Below, piece after piece: positions 35,242 through 43,881 of a stretch of DNA of 64,000 nt. The stretch lies in the NCBI GenBank assembly GCA_031275085.1, contig JAISPG010000028.1, positions 1 through 64,000 of the forward strand, read 5' to 3'. This DNA comes from Bacteroidales bacterium (GTDB taxonomy: Bacteria > Bacteroidota > Bacteroidia > Bacteroidales > ML635J-15). Both the position numbers and the translations under genes were made by a program. Below the pieces are notes generated by a model. It did no database searches and was not told the origin of the DNA. It was given only the letters and a program-made list of their open reading frames with translations. How positions within the stretch are numbered: position 1 is the stretch's first letter; each line of letters opens with the position of its first letter.

Positions 35242-35418
35242 AAAAAATATATACCCAACGTTCTTATTAACAGACATTTCTTTTACTTATTTAATAACTA
35301 AGAATTCATATAATCTTGTATAGTTTGAAATTGGTAGTGTCCGGAAGGCATAAAACTACTATTGGCGATATTAATTAAAGAAGTACTCCTTTTTAATAAA
35401 AGGGATATTTCTTTTAAT

Positions 35419-35460
35419 AAAAAGCAATACTTCTTTTACTCAAAAGAAGTATTGCTTTTT
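35419..35460. terminator. Bidirectional 19-bp terminator hairpin
   Basis: AAAAAGCAATACTTCTTTT (35419-35437), a 4-nt loop, then its perfect complement (35442-35460), with A and T runs at the base. It serves the convergent XRE and T9SS plug genes. An upstream AAAGAAGTA (35377-35385) could pair with 35428-35436 and compete with this hairpin. Confidence 0.88.
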
Positions 35461-35483
35461 ATTATCCCGGAAACTTTCAACTT

Positions 35484-36794
35484 TCAGTTGTTCCTGCTAT
35501 TAAAAATTGTAAAATTGATCAGCTGGTCGTAGGATTTTCTGGGGTTACGATGATAAACCAGGATCAGATAATCGTTCTCGGTATCAAAATAACTTCCTTC
35601 AAAAAAAGTATGGTCAACTTTCCGGGAAGCATCCTGGCTTACTGTTATATACCTGTAGTTATAATATCCTTGTTTTAAAAATAATAATTTTTCATAACAT
35701 CTTGTTTCAAGATTATAGAGCATTTTATATTCATCGCTCAATTCATAATTAGTTAACTCACCATACAAATAAATATCTGCATTATTAAGCGGTATATTAT
35801 AATTAAGCTGAAAACGTACTATAACATAATCAGACTGGACTTCCGGAAAATCTTTATTATTATACCTGTCGGTACGTATTGCATAATGTCCGTTCAAATC
35901 GGTATAATTACTATATGGAGTAAATAATTTTGATTTATCCTGAACCAGATCGGCATAATAATACGGATTTTTAAATTCTATCCTGTCTACATTTTCGGCC
36001 TCAATATTCAGATTGATTACATTAAAATATCTGTATTCATTTGATGCCATGAACAATATTGCATCGTCCGATTCATAAATAAAATATTGATTATCCATAA
36101 ATGTAGGTTGTACGTTTAAAATCGCATTATTCCACTGATAATTCTGAAGAACGGCAATTTTTAATTCCGTAGTAGGATCATAAATCTCATAGCCTCTTTT
36201 GTCAATCCTGAAATCTACTTTTTGTGAAGTTTTGCGGTACATATTATCAGGTGAAGCATTAACTCTCCCCTCTATTTCTACCAGTTGCTCAAATATCATA
36301 AATCTTTTTGTACATACTATTGTCTCTTTATCACCATTTTTTGTATAAACCACAAGCAAATAATTTCCCGAAAAATTTAACCCTATATCTTCATTTGGAA
36401 TTTCGAGTTCATAATGAGAGTAAGGGACAAAAGAACTATGAGAGTCGGAATAATCTCTGATCCTGTTTTCTTCAAAACCGTCGGCATATTCAAAAAACAT
36501 AAGATTGGAAGGCTTCCAGTCATGTGTACAATGTATTACTGTATAATAATAATCCATTGGAGCCGATTCCAACTGGTCAAAACTAAATAACAAAGGATTG
36601 GGACTATTCAGGCCTATGACAGGATAACTCAATTCCCAATCAAACTGGTGCATTCTTACTGTTTTTATATTCTTAGCATAAACCCTGTCGCTACAGTCCA
36701 AAGTATCCTTATTAATTGAAAATCCTGAAAAAGGTACAATTATCGCCATAATTAGCAAAGGGATAAAGTATTTTATATATTGCCTGTCTATCAT
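35484..36794 (-). CDS. T9SS plug protein (DUF5103)
   Basis: 436 residues with a signal sequence. The N-terminal domain carries hallmarks of DUF5103, now named type IX secretion system plug protein: PVIGLNSPNPLLFSFDQLE, HCTHDWKPS, FVPYSHYELEIPNED and SGNYLLVVYTKNGD. In Flavobacterium the Plug protein closes the SprA translocon channel on the periplasmic side. This fits the two T9SS cargo proteins found in the window. It is a single gene, followed by a bidirectional terminator. Confidence 0.9.
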   Translation of the reverse strand: MIDRQYIKYFIPLLIMAIIVPFSGFSINKDTLDCSDRVYAKNIKTVRMHQFDWELSYPVIGLNSPNPLLFSFDQLESAPMDYYYTVIHCTHDWKPSNLMFFEYADGFEENRIRDYSDSHSSFVPYSHYELEIPNEDIGLNFSGNYLLVVYTKNGDKETIVCTKRFMIFEQLVEIEGRVNASPDNMYRKTSQKVDFRIDKRGYEIYDPTTELKIAVLQNYQWNNAILNVQPTFMDNQYFIYESDDAILFMASNEYRYFNVINLNIEAENVDRIEFKNPYYYADLVQDKSKLFTPYSNYTDLNGHYAIRTDRYNNKDFPEVQSDYVIVRFQLNYNIPLNNADIYLYGELTNYELSDEYKMLYNLETRCYEKLLFLKQGYYNYRYITVSQDASRKVDHTFFEGSYFDTENDYLILVYHRNPRKSYDQLINFTIFNSRNN

Positions 36795-37035
36795 AATTTA
36801 TTTATTAATTTCATATATATTGTAAAAACTAAAAGCTTTTTTATAAAACTATATAAGCAACACAAGTAATAATAATCCTGCTAAAAAGTTTATTAACAAA
36901 GTAAATTACCAATCATTTATTAAACAAAATTACTAATTTGAAATGAAAAAAGAGAATATTAACAGATACTTTCTTTTTACTTTGCATAAAATTACTGATA
37001 AATTTCTCTGATCTTACTTATGTTATGTGCCTCCA

Positions 37036-37324
37036 ACTTTAGTAGATGACAAAAATATTTTTCAAAGTTGCAATACTTGTTCGTGTACGCGAGCGGCATT
37101 GGCAATGAGTGTTAAAAAAAAAGGCTTATGAAGCGTTAAGCAGGTTAGACAGGACGATTGAAATGAGGACATTCTAACCTGTAGCGAAAATAATCATTTT
37201 TTTAGCGAAGTGCACGCAGCCGCAAAAGGCGTTTTGTTACTTTTTTCGCCGCTAGGAAAAAAGTATGGCATCAGTATATTGGATTAAATGTTTACATATT
37301 TCATTTTTTGTCATGTACTAAAGT
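37036..37324. repeat. 289-bp hairpin-rich element with inverted repeat ends
   Basis: The ends are CTTTAGTAGATGACAAAAA (37037-37055) and its reverse complement with one mismatch (37305-37323). Inside lie CAGGTTAGA (37141-37149) against TCTAACCTG (37173-37181) and a TACTTTTTTC/GAAAAAAGTA hairpin near 37230-37260. The interior (37080-37260) is visibly richer in G+C than its surroundings and lacks a convincing ORF. It is probably a noncoding mobile repeat or a structured RNA. The remainder of 36795-37393 is AT-rich and shows nothing else. Confidence 0.65.
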
Positions 37325-37393
37325 CTCTAACTTAAAACTTCTTTTAAGATATCATATATTTTAAAATGTTAATTTCGCAGAAAATATATAAAA

Positions 37394-38632
37394 ATGAAAG
37401 CAAGTATATTAACAATCGGAGATGAAATATTAATCGGACAAGTTGTAAACACAAATTCATCATGGTTATCTAAAAAATTGAATGACATAGGAATCACGGT
37501 TAACACAGTATTAGCTATCGGAGATAATAAATCTCAGATAACAAACAGTCTTGACATACTCCTTCCCCATTCCGATATTATTTTAATTACAGGCGGACTA
37601 GGACCAACAAACGACGATATTACCAAAGATGTTTTAGCAGAATACTTTAATACAAAATTGATTTACGACGAACTTGTATATAAAAATATTGAAAACATTT
37701 TTGAAAAAACAAATTCAACGATTAATAAAAATAACATGAGGCAGGCATATGTCCCCGAAAATGCTCAGATATTGATGAATAAATATGGAACAGCTCCCGG
37801 AATGTTATTCAAAAAAAATGAAAAATTCATTTTTTCATTACCGGGAGTTCCCATAGAGATGCAGTATATATTTGAAACTCATATTGTTCCATTTTTAACT
37901 GAAAATTTTGTACAGTCAAAAATAACACATAAAACTTTTATAATTATTGGAATACCGGAATCTATACTTGCCGAAAAAATTGAAGATTGGGAAAACAATT
38001 TACCTTATTACATCAAAGTTGCATATCTGCCTAATTACGGATATATAAGACTTCGACTAAGCATTTACGATTCGGATGAAGAAAAAAACAATATTCTAAA
38101 ACAGAAAACCGAAGACTTAAAAAACATAGTTTCAGACAATTTGATTTCAGAAGAAGATATTAGTCTTGAAGAATTATTGGGAAAAATGTTAAAAGATAAT
38201 CAAAAAACTGTTGCTACTGCCGAAAGTTGCACCGGAGGTAAAATTGCATCATTAATTACTTCAATTCCAAAAAGTTCATCATATTTTGTGGGCAGTATAG
38301 TTTCATATTCTAATAATGTAAAAACAAATATACTTAATGTAAACAAAACAGATATTGAAAAATATGGAGCTGTAAGTCAGACAGTTGTAGAACAAATGGC
38401 AATAGGTATACTAAAACTACTAAAAACAGATTATTCGATTGCTACCAGTGGGATTGCCGGACCCGATGGCGGCACTAAGGAAAAACCTGTAGGCACAATA
38501 TGGATTGCCGTAGCTTCAAAAGATAAAATTATAAGCCGGGAATATCATTTCTCAAGTGACAGAAACATTAATATCTTAAGAAGTGCATACACCGGAATAA
38601 ATATGCTTATAAAATTAATAAAAAATAACTAA
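37394..38632 (+). CDS. cinA: CinA-family protein (nicotinamide-nucleotide amidase)
   Basis: 412 residues, full length. The N-terminal molybdopterin-binding-like (COG1058) domain has GDEILIGQVVNTN and ITGGLGPTNDDITKD. A middle linker follows. The C-terminal CinA amidase domain (about 258-412) has TAESCTGGKIASLIT and GIAGPDGGTKEKPVGTIWI. Family enzymes deamidate nicotinamide mononucleotide and/or hydrolyse ADP-ribose in NAD recycling. It is followed by uvrA on the same strand, but uvrA has its own promoter. Confidence 0.96.
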   Translation: MKASILTIGDEILIGQVVNTNSSWLSKKLNDIGITVNTVLAIGDNKSQITNSLDILLPHSDIILITGGLGPTNDDITKDVLAEYFNTKLIYDELVYKNIENIFEKTNSTINKNNMRQAYVPENAQILMNKYGTAPGMLFKKNEKFIFSLPGVPIEMQYIFETHIVPFLTENFVQSKITHKTFIIIGIPESILAEKIEDWENNLPYYIKVAYLPNYGYIRLRLSIYDSDEEKNNILKQKTEDLKNIVSDNLISEEDISLEELLGKMLKDNQKTVATAESCTGGKIASLITSIPKSSSYFVGSIVSYSNNVKTNILNVNKTDIEKYGAVSQTVVEQMAIGILKLLKTDYSIATSGIAGPDGGTKEKPVGTIWIAVASKDKIISREYHFSSDRNINILRSAYTGINMLIKLIKNN

Positions 38633-38699
38633 AGGTCTTTATGAATAATTCCTTGATAGTTTCAACCAAGTACCAGACAAGTTTAACTTTGAAGTCATC

Positions 38700-38730
38700 T
38701 TGACTTTTCGTTAAAATATCGGTAACTTTG
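38700..38730 (+). promoter_or_regulatory. Promoter of uvrA
   Basis: TTG at 38700-38702, 20 nt, then TAACTTTG at 38723-38730. The ATG follows at 38751. It fits the Bacteroidota primary-sigma consensus. Confidence 0.7.
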
Positions 38731-38750
38731 CAAGCAAATTTAATTCAATA

Positions 38751-41543
38751 ATGATTTCATGCGATTGTATTTCTTTACGTGGAGTAAAGGTTAATAATTT
38801 AAAAAATATAAATATTGAGATCCCTCATGGAAAATTAGTTGTAATTACAGGTCTCTCGGGATCGGGAAAATCTTCACTTGCTTTCGACACATTATTTGCA
38901 GAAGGCCAGCGCCGCTATGTAGAAAGTTTGTCTTCTTATGCCAGGCAATTTCTAGGAAGGATGAATAAACCGGATGTTGACTTTATTGACGGCATTCCTC
39001 CGGCTATTGCAATACAACAAAAAATAATTACCAGAAATCCAAGATCTACTGTTGGAACATCTACAGAAGTATATGATTATTTAAAACTACTATATGCCAG
39101 AATAGGCAAAACTTTTTCTCCGGTTTCAGGAACAGAAGTAAAACGCCATTCCGTAAGCGATGTAGTTGATACTATACTTGGATTTGAAGATGGTACCCGT
39201 GTATTGATCTGCTTCCAATATATATTTAATAAACAACAGGACATAGGATTACAACTTGATTTATTATCAAAACAAGGATATACACGTGTTGTTATAAATG
39301 ATGAGATAATAAAAATCGAAGATCTTATTAATAATTCAAAAAAAATAAAAGATAAAGGAATTCTGGTAATTCTCGACAGGGTTGTTGTAAAAAGTGATGA
39401 TAACCAGTCGATAAGAATTGCAGATTCCATACAAACAGCTTTTTTTGAAGGAAGAGGAGAAGCAATAATATTATCATATATCAATGATAAACCGGTAAGG
39501 CATGAATTTTCAAACAGATTTGAAGCCGACGGGATACAATTTGAAATTCCAACCGAACATACATTTAGTTTTAATAACCCTGTTGGTGCCTGTCCCGAAT
39601 GTGAAGGTTTCGGTAAAATACTGGGAATTGATGAAGATCTTGTTGTTCCCAATAAGAACCTCAGCATTTACGAAGATGCCGTAGTTTGTTGGAAAGGTGA
39701 TTATATGCAACAATTTAAAAAAGATTTTATAAAAAAAGTTACAAAATATAATTTCCCTATACATCGCCCTTATTTTGAACTTACCGAAAAAGAAAAAGAC
39801 CTGTTGTGGAACGGAAACGAAACAGTTTCGGGTATATACGATTTTTTTACTTTTATAGAATCACAACGTCAGAAAATTCAGTACAGAGTAATGCTTTCGC
39901 GGTACCGAGGAAAAACAATTTGTCCTCAGTGTAAAGGTAAAAGATTAAAAAAAGAAGCATTTTTCGTAAAAATCAATGGTAAATCAATTGGAGACCTTAT
40001 TGATATTCCCATTTCAGACCTGCAAAAATTCTTTAATGAACTTGATTTAACTGATTTTGAGAAAGATGTTTCTTCAAGGCTGATCAACGAAATTACAATG
40101 CGTCTTGATTCTATTGCAGATGTGGGATTAAGTTATCTTACCCTTAACAGGCTTTCATCCAGTCTTTCGGGAGGTGAATCCCAAAGAATAAACCTTGCTA
40201 CTATATTCGGTTCGGGATTAGTAGGTTCCCTTTATGTATTAGATGAACCAAGTATAGGTTTACATCCGAAAGATACGCAAAACCTGATTAAAGTTCTAAA
40301 AGCCCTTAGAGACCGTGACAATACTGTTGTTGTTGTAGAACACGACGAAGAAATCATCCGCGCAGCCGATCATGTCATTGATATAGGTCCGTTGGCAGGA
40401 AACTTCGGAGGTGAAGTTGTTTACACCGGTGATCTAGATAAAATGATAAAAACTGCCGATACTTTAACTGCAAAATATTTACGCGGTGAAATAAAGAATT
40501 TAATTCCGGTAAAAAGGACAAAGTGGAAAAATTTTATAGAAATCACGGGAGCCAGACATAATAATCTGAAAAATATTAATGTAAAATTTCCTTTGGGAGT
40601 AATTAATGTTGTTACAGGAGTGAGTGGTTCAGGAAAAACAAGTCTGGTAAAAGGAATTTTATATCCGGCACTGAAAAAAATATTAGGACAATATGCCGAT
40701 AAAACAGGAGACTATACAAACTTAACAGGAGATATAAATTTAATAAGCGATATTGAATACATAGACCAGAATCCTATAGGAAAATCGTCGCGTTCTAATC
40801 CTGCAACATATATAAAGGTTTTTGACGAAATCCGTAAATTATTTTCCGAACAACAATATGCCAAAGTAAACGGATACAAGCCTTCTCATTTTTCATTCAA
40901 TGTACCGGGAGGACGTTGTGAAACCTGTCAGGGCGAAGGAGAAATAACTGTTGAAATGCAGTTTATGGCTGATGTGCATCTGGTATGTGAAAATTGTAAC
41001 GGAAAACGTTTTAAAGACGATATTCTTGAAGTAAAATACAATGATAAGAATATACACGAAATACTGGATATGTCTATAAGTGAAGCTGTCGATTTCTTCG
41101 GTACCGGCAAAACTGCTATCGAGAAAAAAATAGCAAGATTATTACAATATTACCTTGATGTAGGTCTGGGATACGTTAAACTCGGACAATCATCAAATAC
41201 TTTATCAGGAGGAGAATCACAACGTATAAAACTGGCAAGTTTCCTAAGTCATGAAAAATCATCCCCTTCTATTTTTGTATTTGACGAACCTACTACAGGA
41301 CTTCATTTTTATGATATAAATAAACTGTTACAAGCCTTTGACAAAATGAAGGCGCAGGGACATACTTTGATCATAATAGAACATAACCCTGAAGTCATAA
41401 GATATGCCGACTGGATTACAGATCTGGGGCCCGAAGGTGGAGAAAACGGAGGAAATTTAGTTTTTGCAGGAACTCCGGAAGAACTTGCAAAACACAAAAA
41501 TTCTGCAATTTCGGAATTTATTTTCGGGAAAAATTATAATTAA
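38751..41543 (+). CDS. uvrA: Excinuclease ABC subunit A
   Basis: 930 residues, normal length. The damage-recognition ATPase of nucleotide excision repair. Walker A motifs are GLSGSGKSS (near residue 35) and GVSGSGKTS (near 625), each paired with an LSGGESQRI signature. Zinc-finger cysteines are visible in CPECEGFGK and CPQCKGK, and in CETCQGEGE with CENCNGKRF. It has its own promoter upstream. It converges with the copper ATPase gene over a shared terminator. Confidence 0.98.
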   Translation: MISCDCISLRGVKVNNLKNINIEIPHGKLVVITGLSGSGKSSLAFDTLFAEGQRRYVESLSSYARQFLGRMNKPDVDFIDGIPPAIAIQQKIITRNPRSTVGTSTEVYDYLKLLYARIGKTFSPVSGTEVKRHSVSDVVDTILGFEDGTRVLICFQYIFNKQQDIGLQLDLLSKQGYTRVVINDEIIKIEDLINNSKKIKDKGILVILDRVVVKSDDNQSIRIADSIQTAFFEGRGEAIILSYINDKPVRHEFSNRFEADGIQFEIPTEHTFSFNNPVGACPECEGFGKILGIDEDLVVPNKNLSIYEDAVVCWKGDYMQQFKKDFIKKVTKYNFPIHRPYFELTEKEKDLLWNGNETVSGIYDFFTFIESQRQKIQYRVMLSRYRGKTICPQCKGKRLKKEAFFVKINGKSIGDLIDIPISDLQKFFNELDLTDFEKDVSSRLINEITMRLDSIADVGLSYLTLNRLSSSLSGGESQRINLATIFGSGLVGSLYVLDEPSIGLHPKDTQNLIKVLKALRDRDNTVVVVEHDEEIIRAADHVIDIGPLAGNFGGEVVYTGDLDKMIKTADTLTAKYLRGEIKNLIPVKRTKWKNFIEITGARHNNLKNINVKFPLGVINVVTGVSGSGKTSLVKGILYPALKKILGQYADKTGDYTNLTGDINLISDIEYIDQNPIGKSSRSNPATYIKVFDEIRKLFSEQQYAKVNGYKPSHFSFNVPGGRCETCQGEGEITVEMQFMADVHLVCENCNGKRFKDDILEVKYNDKNIHEILDMSISEAVDFFGTGKTAIEKKIARLLQYYLDVGLGYVKLGQSSNTLSGGESQRIKLASFLSHEKSSPSIFVFDEPTTGLHFYDINKLLQAFDKMKAQGHTLIIIEHNPEVIRYADWITDLGPEGGENGGNLVFAGTPEELAKHKNSAISEFIFGKNYN

Positions 41544-41546
41544 TCA

Positions 41547-41574
41547 GGAAAAAGACCTTATTAGATCTTTTTCC
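41547..41574. terminator. Bidirectional terminator between uvrA and copA
   Basis: GGAAAAAGA (41547-41555) pairs with TCTTTTTCC (41566-41574) across a 10-nt loop. The hairpin overlaps the last codons of the ATPase gene. Confidence 0.65.
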
Positions 41575-43450
41575 ACTTCAATCTTAAACTATTTAAAACA
41601 ACCGAAACAGAACTAAAAGCCATTGCTGCCGCAGCAATACCCGGGTTCAGTAAAAAACCATTAAATACATACAATGCTCCTGCAGCTATGGGGATACCAA
41701 TAAGGTTATAAATAAAAGCCCAAAATAAATTTTGCCGGATAGTTTTTACAGTTTGCCTTGATAGAGATACTGTTTTAGGAATTGCCATAAGATCAGATGT
41801 AGTTACCGTTATTTGCGCAACATCCATAGCAATATCAGAACCACTCCCCATTGCAATACTGACACTTGCTTCTGCAAGTGCATTCAGGTCATTAATCCCG
41901 TCTCCTACCATTGCAACTATTTTCTTTTTACCCACAAGTTCTTTTACAAAGTCTGACTTATCAGTAGGCAACATCTCTGCCTGAAAGTGTTTTATTCCTG
42001 TTTGCATAGCTACAGTGTGAGCTGTTTGATAATTATCACCTGTCAACATATAAATTTCCACGCCCATACCCTGTAAAACCGAAATAGCTTCATGAGAAGA
42101 ATCTTTTATTTTATCTGCAATAGCAATAATCAATAATACATTTTCAGAATCTGAAAAATAAATTACCGTTTTAGCTTCTCTTCTTAATACCTCTGCAATA
42201 CTTTCAATTTTTTCAGGAATACTTATTTTATTTTGTATCATTAATTTTTTGTTCCCGGCAAAAAATCGTTTATTTTCAAACTCTACTCCTGCTCCCATAC
42301 CGGTATAACTCTGAAAATTGCCGGTCTGTAAATTTTCCTTTTCTATATTGTCAAAATAATTAACTATTGCTTCGGCAAGAGGATGTTCCGACTTCTTTTC
42401 CAATTCATACAAAACAGAAAAATGTATTTCTTTAAAATCATCTGTGTTTTTTATTACATCTGTTACAATTGGTCTTCCTTCCGTAACTGTACCTGTTTTA
42501 TCAAGGACAACAGTATCAACTTTATGAGCAATTTCAAGACTTTCGGCATCTTTTATCAAAATATTGTTCTCTGCCCCCCTGCCTATTCCCACCATAATGG
42601 CAGTAGGAGTTGCAAGCCCCAGTGCACAAGGGCAAGCAATAACCAAAACACTAACAGAAGTCAATAAAGCATGACTAAACGCATTTTCTCCTCCCAGTGT
42701 TATCCATAATATGAAAGTTAAAAAAGATATTCCAAAAACTACAGGAACAAATACAGATGCTATTTTATCCACAAGCTTTTGAATAGGAGCTTTACTTCCC
42801 TGTGCTTCCTCAACCGTTTTTATTATCTTAGACAGAATAGTCTCCTCACCAACTTTTTCAGCAATAAACTTAAAACTTCCTTTTTGATTTATTGTACCTG
42901 CAAAAACAAAATCATCCTTAACTTTTTCGACAGGAACAGGTTCTCCGTTTATCATACTTTCGTCAACAAATGAAGTCCCTTCAACAACTTTACCATCAAC
43001 TGCAATTTTATCACCAGGTTTTACAATAATAATATCATTTACTTTTATATCTGCTAAATCAATAACTTTTTCTTTATTGTCTGAAGTCTGAATAATAACA
43101 GTATCCGGCTGTAATTCCGTAAGTTTTTTTATTGCTGAAGCTGTACTTACTTTTGCTCTTTCTTCCAAAAGTTTACCAATTAAAACAAACATTATTATCG
43201 AAGCAGAAGCTTCATAATAAATATGCGGTTCTACTCCTTTTGAATACCAATAATCAGGAAAAAAAGTATTAAATACACTAAATAAAAAAGCAACTCCCGT
43301 ACTCACAGCAACCAATGTATCCATAGTTACTTTTTTATATCTTAACTGGCGAATTGCCTGTAAATAAAAATTATTACCAAAATAAAAAACTACCGGAACA
43401 GTAAGTATCAATGCAACCCATTTGCTCCACGGCTGATGCATAAATCCCAT
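41561..43450 (-). CDS. copA: Copper-exporting P1B-type ATPase, body (frame -1 to the HMA ORF)
   Basis: 629 residues are shown from an internal ATG, but the frame is open upstream to about 43546. The first membrane helix (LRTIGAVIFTIPVIIVS) lies before this ATG, so it is not the natural start. The CPC metal-transfer motif is in ACPCALGLATPT (near 275), the phosphorylation site in DKTGTVTEG (near 316), plus SEHPLAEAI and MVGDGINDLNAL. It pumps Cu(I) out of the cytoplasm. Joined to the upstream HMA ORF by a -1 shift at 43543-43549, it would be a 741-residue protein, the usual CopA length. Confidence 0.93.
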   Translation of the reverse strand: MGFMHQPWSKWVALILTVPVVFYFGNNFYLQAIRQLRYKKVTMDTLVAVSTGVAFLFSVFNTFFPDYWYSKGVEPHIYYEASASIIMFVLIGKLLEERAKVSTASAIKKLTELQPDTVIIQTSDNKEKVIDLADIKVNDIIIVKPGDKIAVDGKVVEGTSFVDESMINGEPVPVEKVKDDFVFAGTINQKGSFKFIAEKVGEETILSKIIKTVEEAQGSKAPIQKLVDKIASVFVPVVFGISFLTFILWITLGGENAFSHALLTSVSVLVIACPCALGLATPTAIMVGIGRGAENNILIKDAESLEIAHKVDTVVLDKTGTVTEGRPIVTDVIKNTDDFKEIHFSVLYELEKKSEHPLAEAIVNYFDNIEKENLQTGNFQSYTGMGAGVEFENKRFFAGNKKLMIQNKISIPEKIESIAEVLRREAKTVIYFSDSENVLLIIAIADKIKDSSHEAISVLQGMGVEIYMLTGDNYQTAHTVAMQTGIKHFQAEMLPTDKSDFVKELVGKKKIVAMVGDGINDLNALAEASVSIAMGSGSDIAMDVAQITVTTSDLMAIPKTVSLSRQTVKTIRQNLFWAFIYNLIGIPIAAGALYVFNGFLLNPGIAAAAMAFSSVSVVLNSLRLKWKKI

Positions 43451-43539
43451 ACTTACAATAATTACAGGAATAGTAAAAATTACAGCCCCGATAGTACGTA
43501 ATTTCAGTTTCCTGTAATTTGCAATTTGTCCTTCCTTAA

Positions 43540-43785
43540 TTACTTTTTTTTTTCGTAAGCAGAAGATTCAATAATAAGATTGAATCCGATCTTTTCAAGA
43601 ACAGATTTCAGCTCTTCAGGAGAAACAACATCCGGATCATATTGAATGTTCACGCTGGAATTTGCAAAATTAACCTCTGCCTTCTCCACTCCGTTTTGTT
43701 GGTTAAGTATTGCCTGTGAACTCATAGCACACGAATTACAGGACATACCTAATAAGGGAAATGTTTTATTTTGTGTATGCGACAT
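43540..43785 (-). CDS. HMA domain ORF (CopZ-like / N-terminus of CopA)
   Basis: 81 residues. A complete heavy-metal-associated domain with Cu(I)-binding GMSCNSC (C16, C19), AEVNFANSSVNIQYDPD and a final EKIGFNLIIES, which is the usual N-terminus of Bacteroidota CopA. The ORF ends in GAA AAA AAA AAG TAA, and the ATPase body continues in the -1 frame without any gap. It may be translated alone as a copper chaperone and, after a frameshift, as the first domain of CopA. The alternative is a one-base sequencing or mutational frameshift. Confidence 0.85.
   Translation of the reverse strand: MSHTQNKTFPLLGMSCNSCAMSSQAILNQQNGVEKAEVNFANSSVNIQYDPDVVSPEELKSVLEKIGFNLIIESSAYEKKK
43543..43549 (-). promoter_or_regulatory. 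Putative -1 ribosomal frameshift site A_AAA_AAG in copA
   Basis: On the minus strand the heptamer A AAA AAG is in the zero frame of the HMA ORF, directly followed by TAA. This is the same heptamer as in E. coli dnaX. It is the end of a run of ten A (43553-43544), so transcriptional slippage is also possible. A 9-bp stem (AAATTACAG at 43520-43512 with CTGTAATTT at 43485-43477) starts 22 nt downstream, farther than the usual 5-9 nt. No upstream Shine-Dalgarno-like stimulator is seen. Confidence 0.6.
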
Positions 43786-43808
43786 AATTTTAAAAATATT
43801 GTTTTATA

Positions 43809-43816
43809 CAAAGTTA
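43809..43816 (-). promoter_or_regulatory. -7 box of the copper ATPase operon
   Basis: The minus strand reads TAACTTTG, 23 nt before the HMA ORF start. No -33 TTTG is present at the right distance, which would suit an activator-dependent promoter controlled by the adjacent AraC-type regulator. That control is inferred. Confidence 0.5.
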
Positions 43817-43881
43817 CAAAAGAAGTATGCCTTTTGTTTACAGAATTTATTAATTAACTTATATAATTTTATGTATATAGA

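Noticed and set aside
35269..35282. AACAGACATTTCT, identical to part of the terminator at 33814-33828
   Set aside because: Only 13 nt are shared, with no inverted partner here; this is within chance for AT-rich sequence.
39077..39667. 196-codon antisense ORF inside uvrA
   Set aside because: It lies fully opposite a well-conserved uvrA segment and has no promoter or protein family; the open frame reflects uvrA codon use.
41561..43450. Calling the ATPase body a complete stand-alone copA starting at 43450
   Set aside because: The frame continues upstream through a normal first membrane helix into the HMA domain, so this internal ATG would remove a helix.
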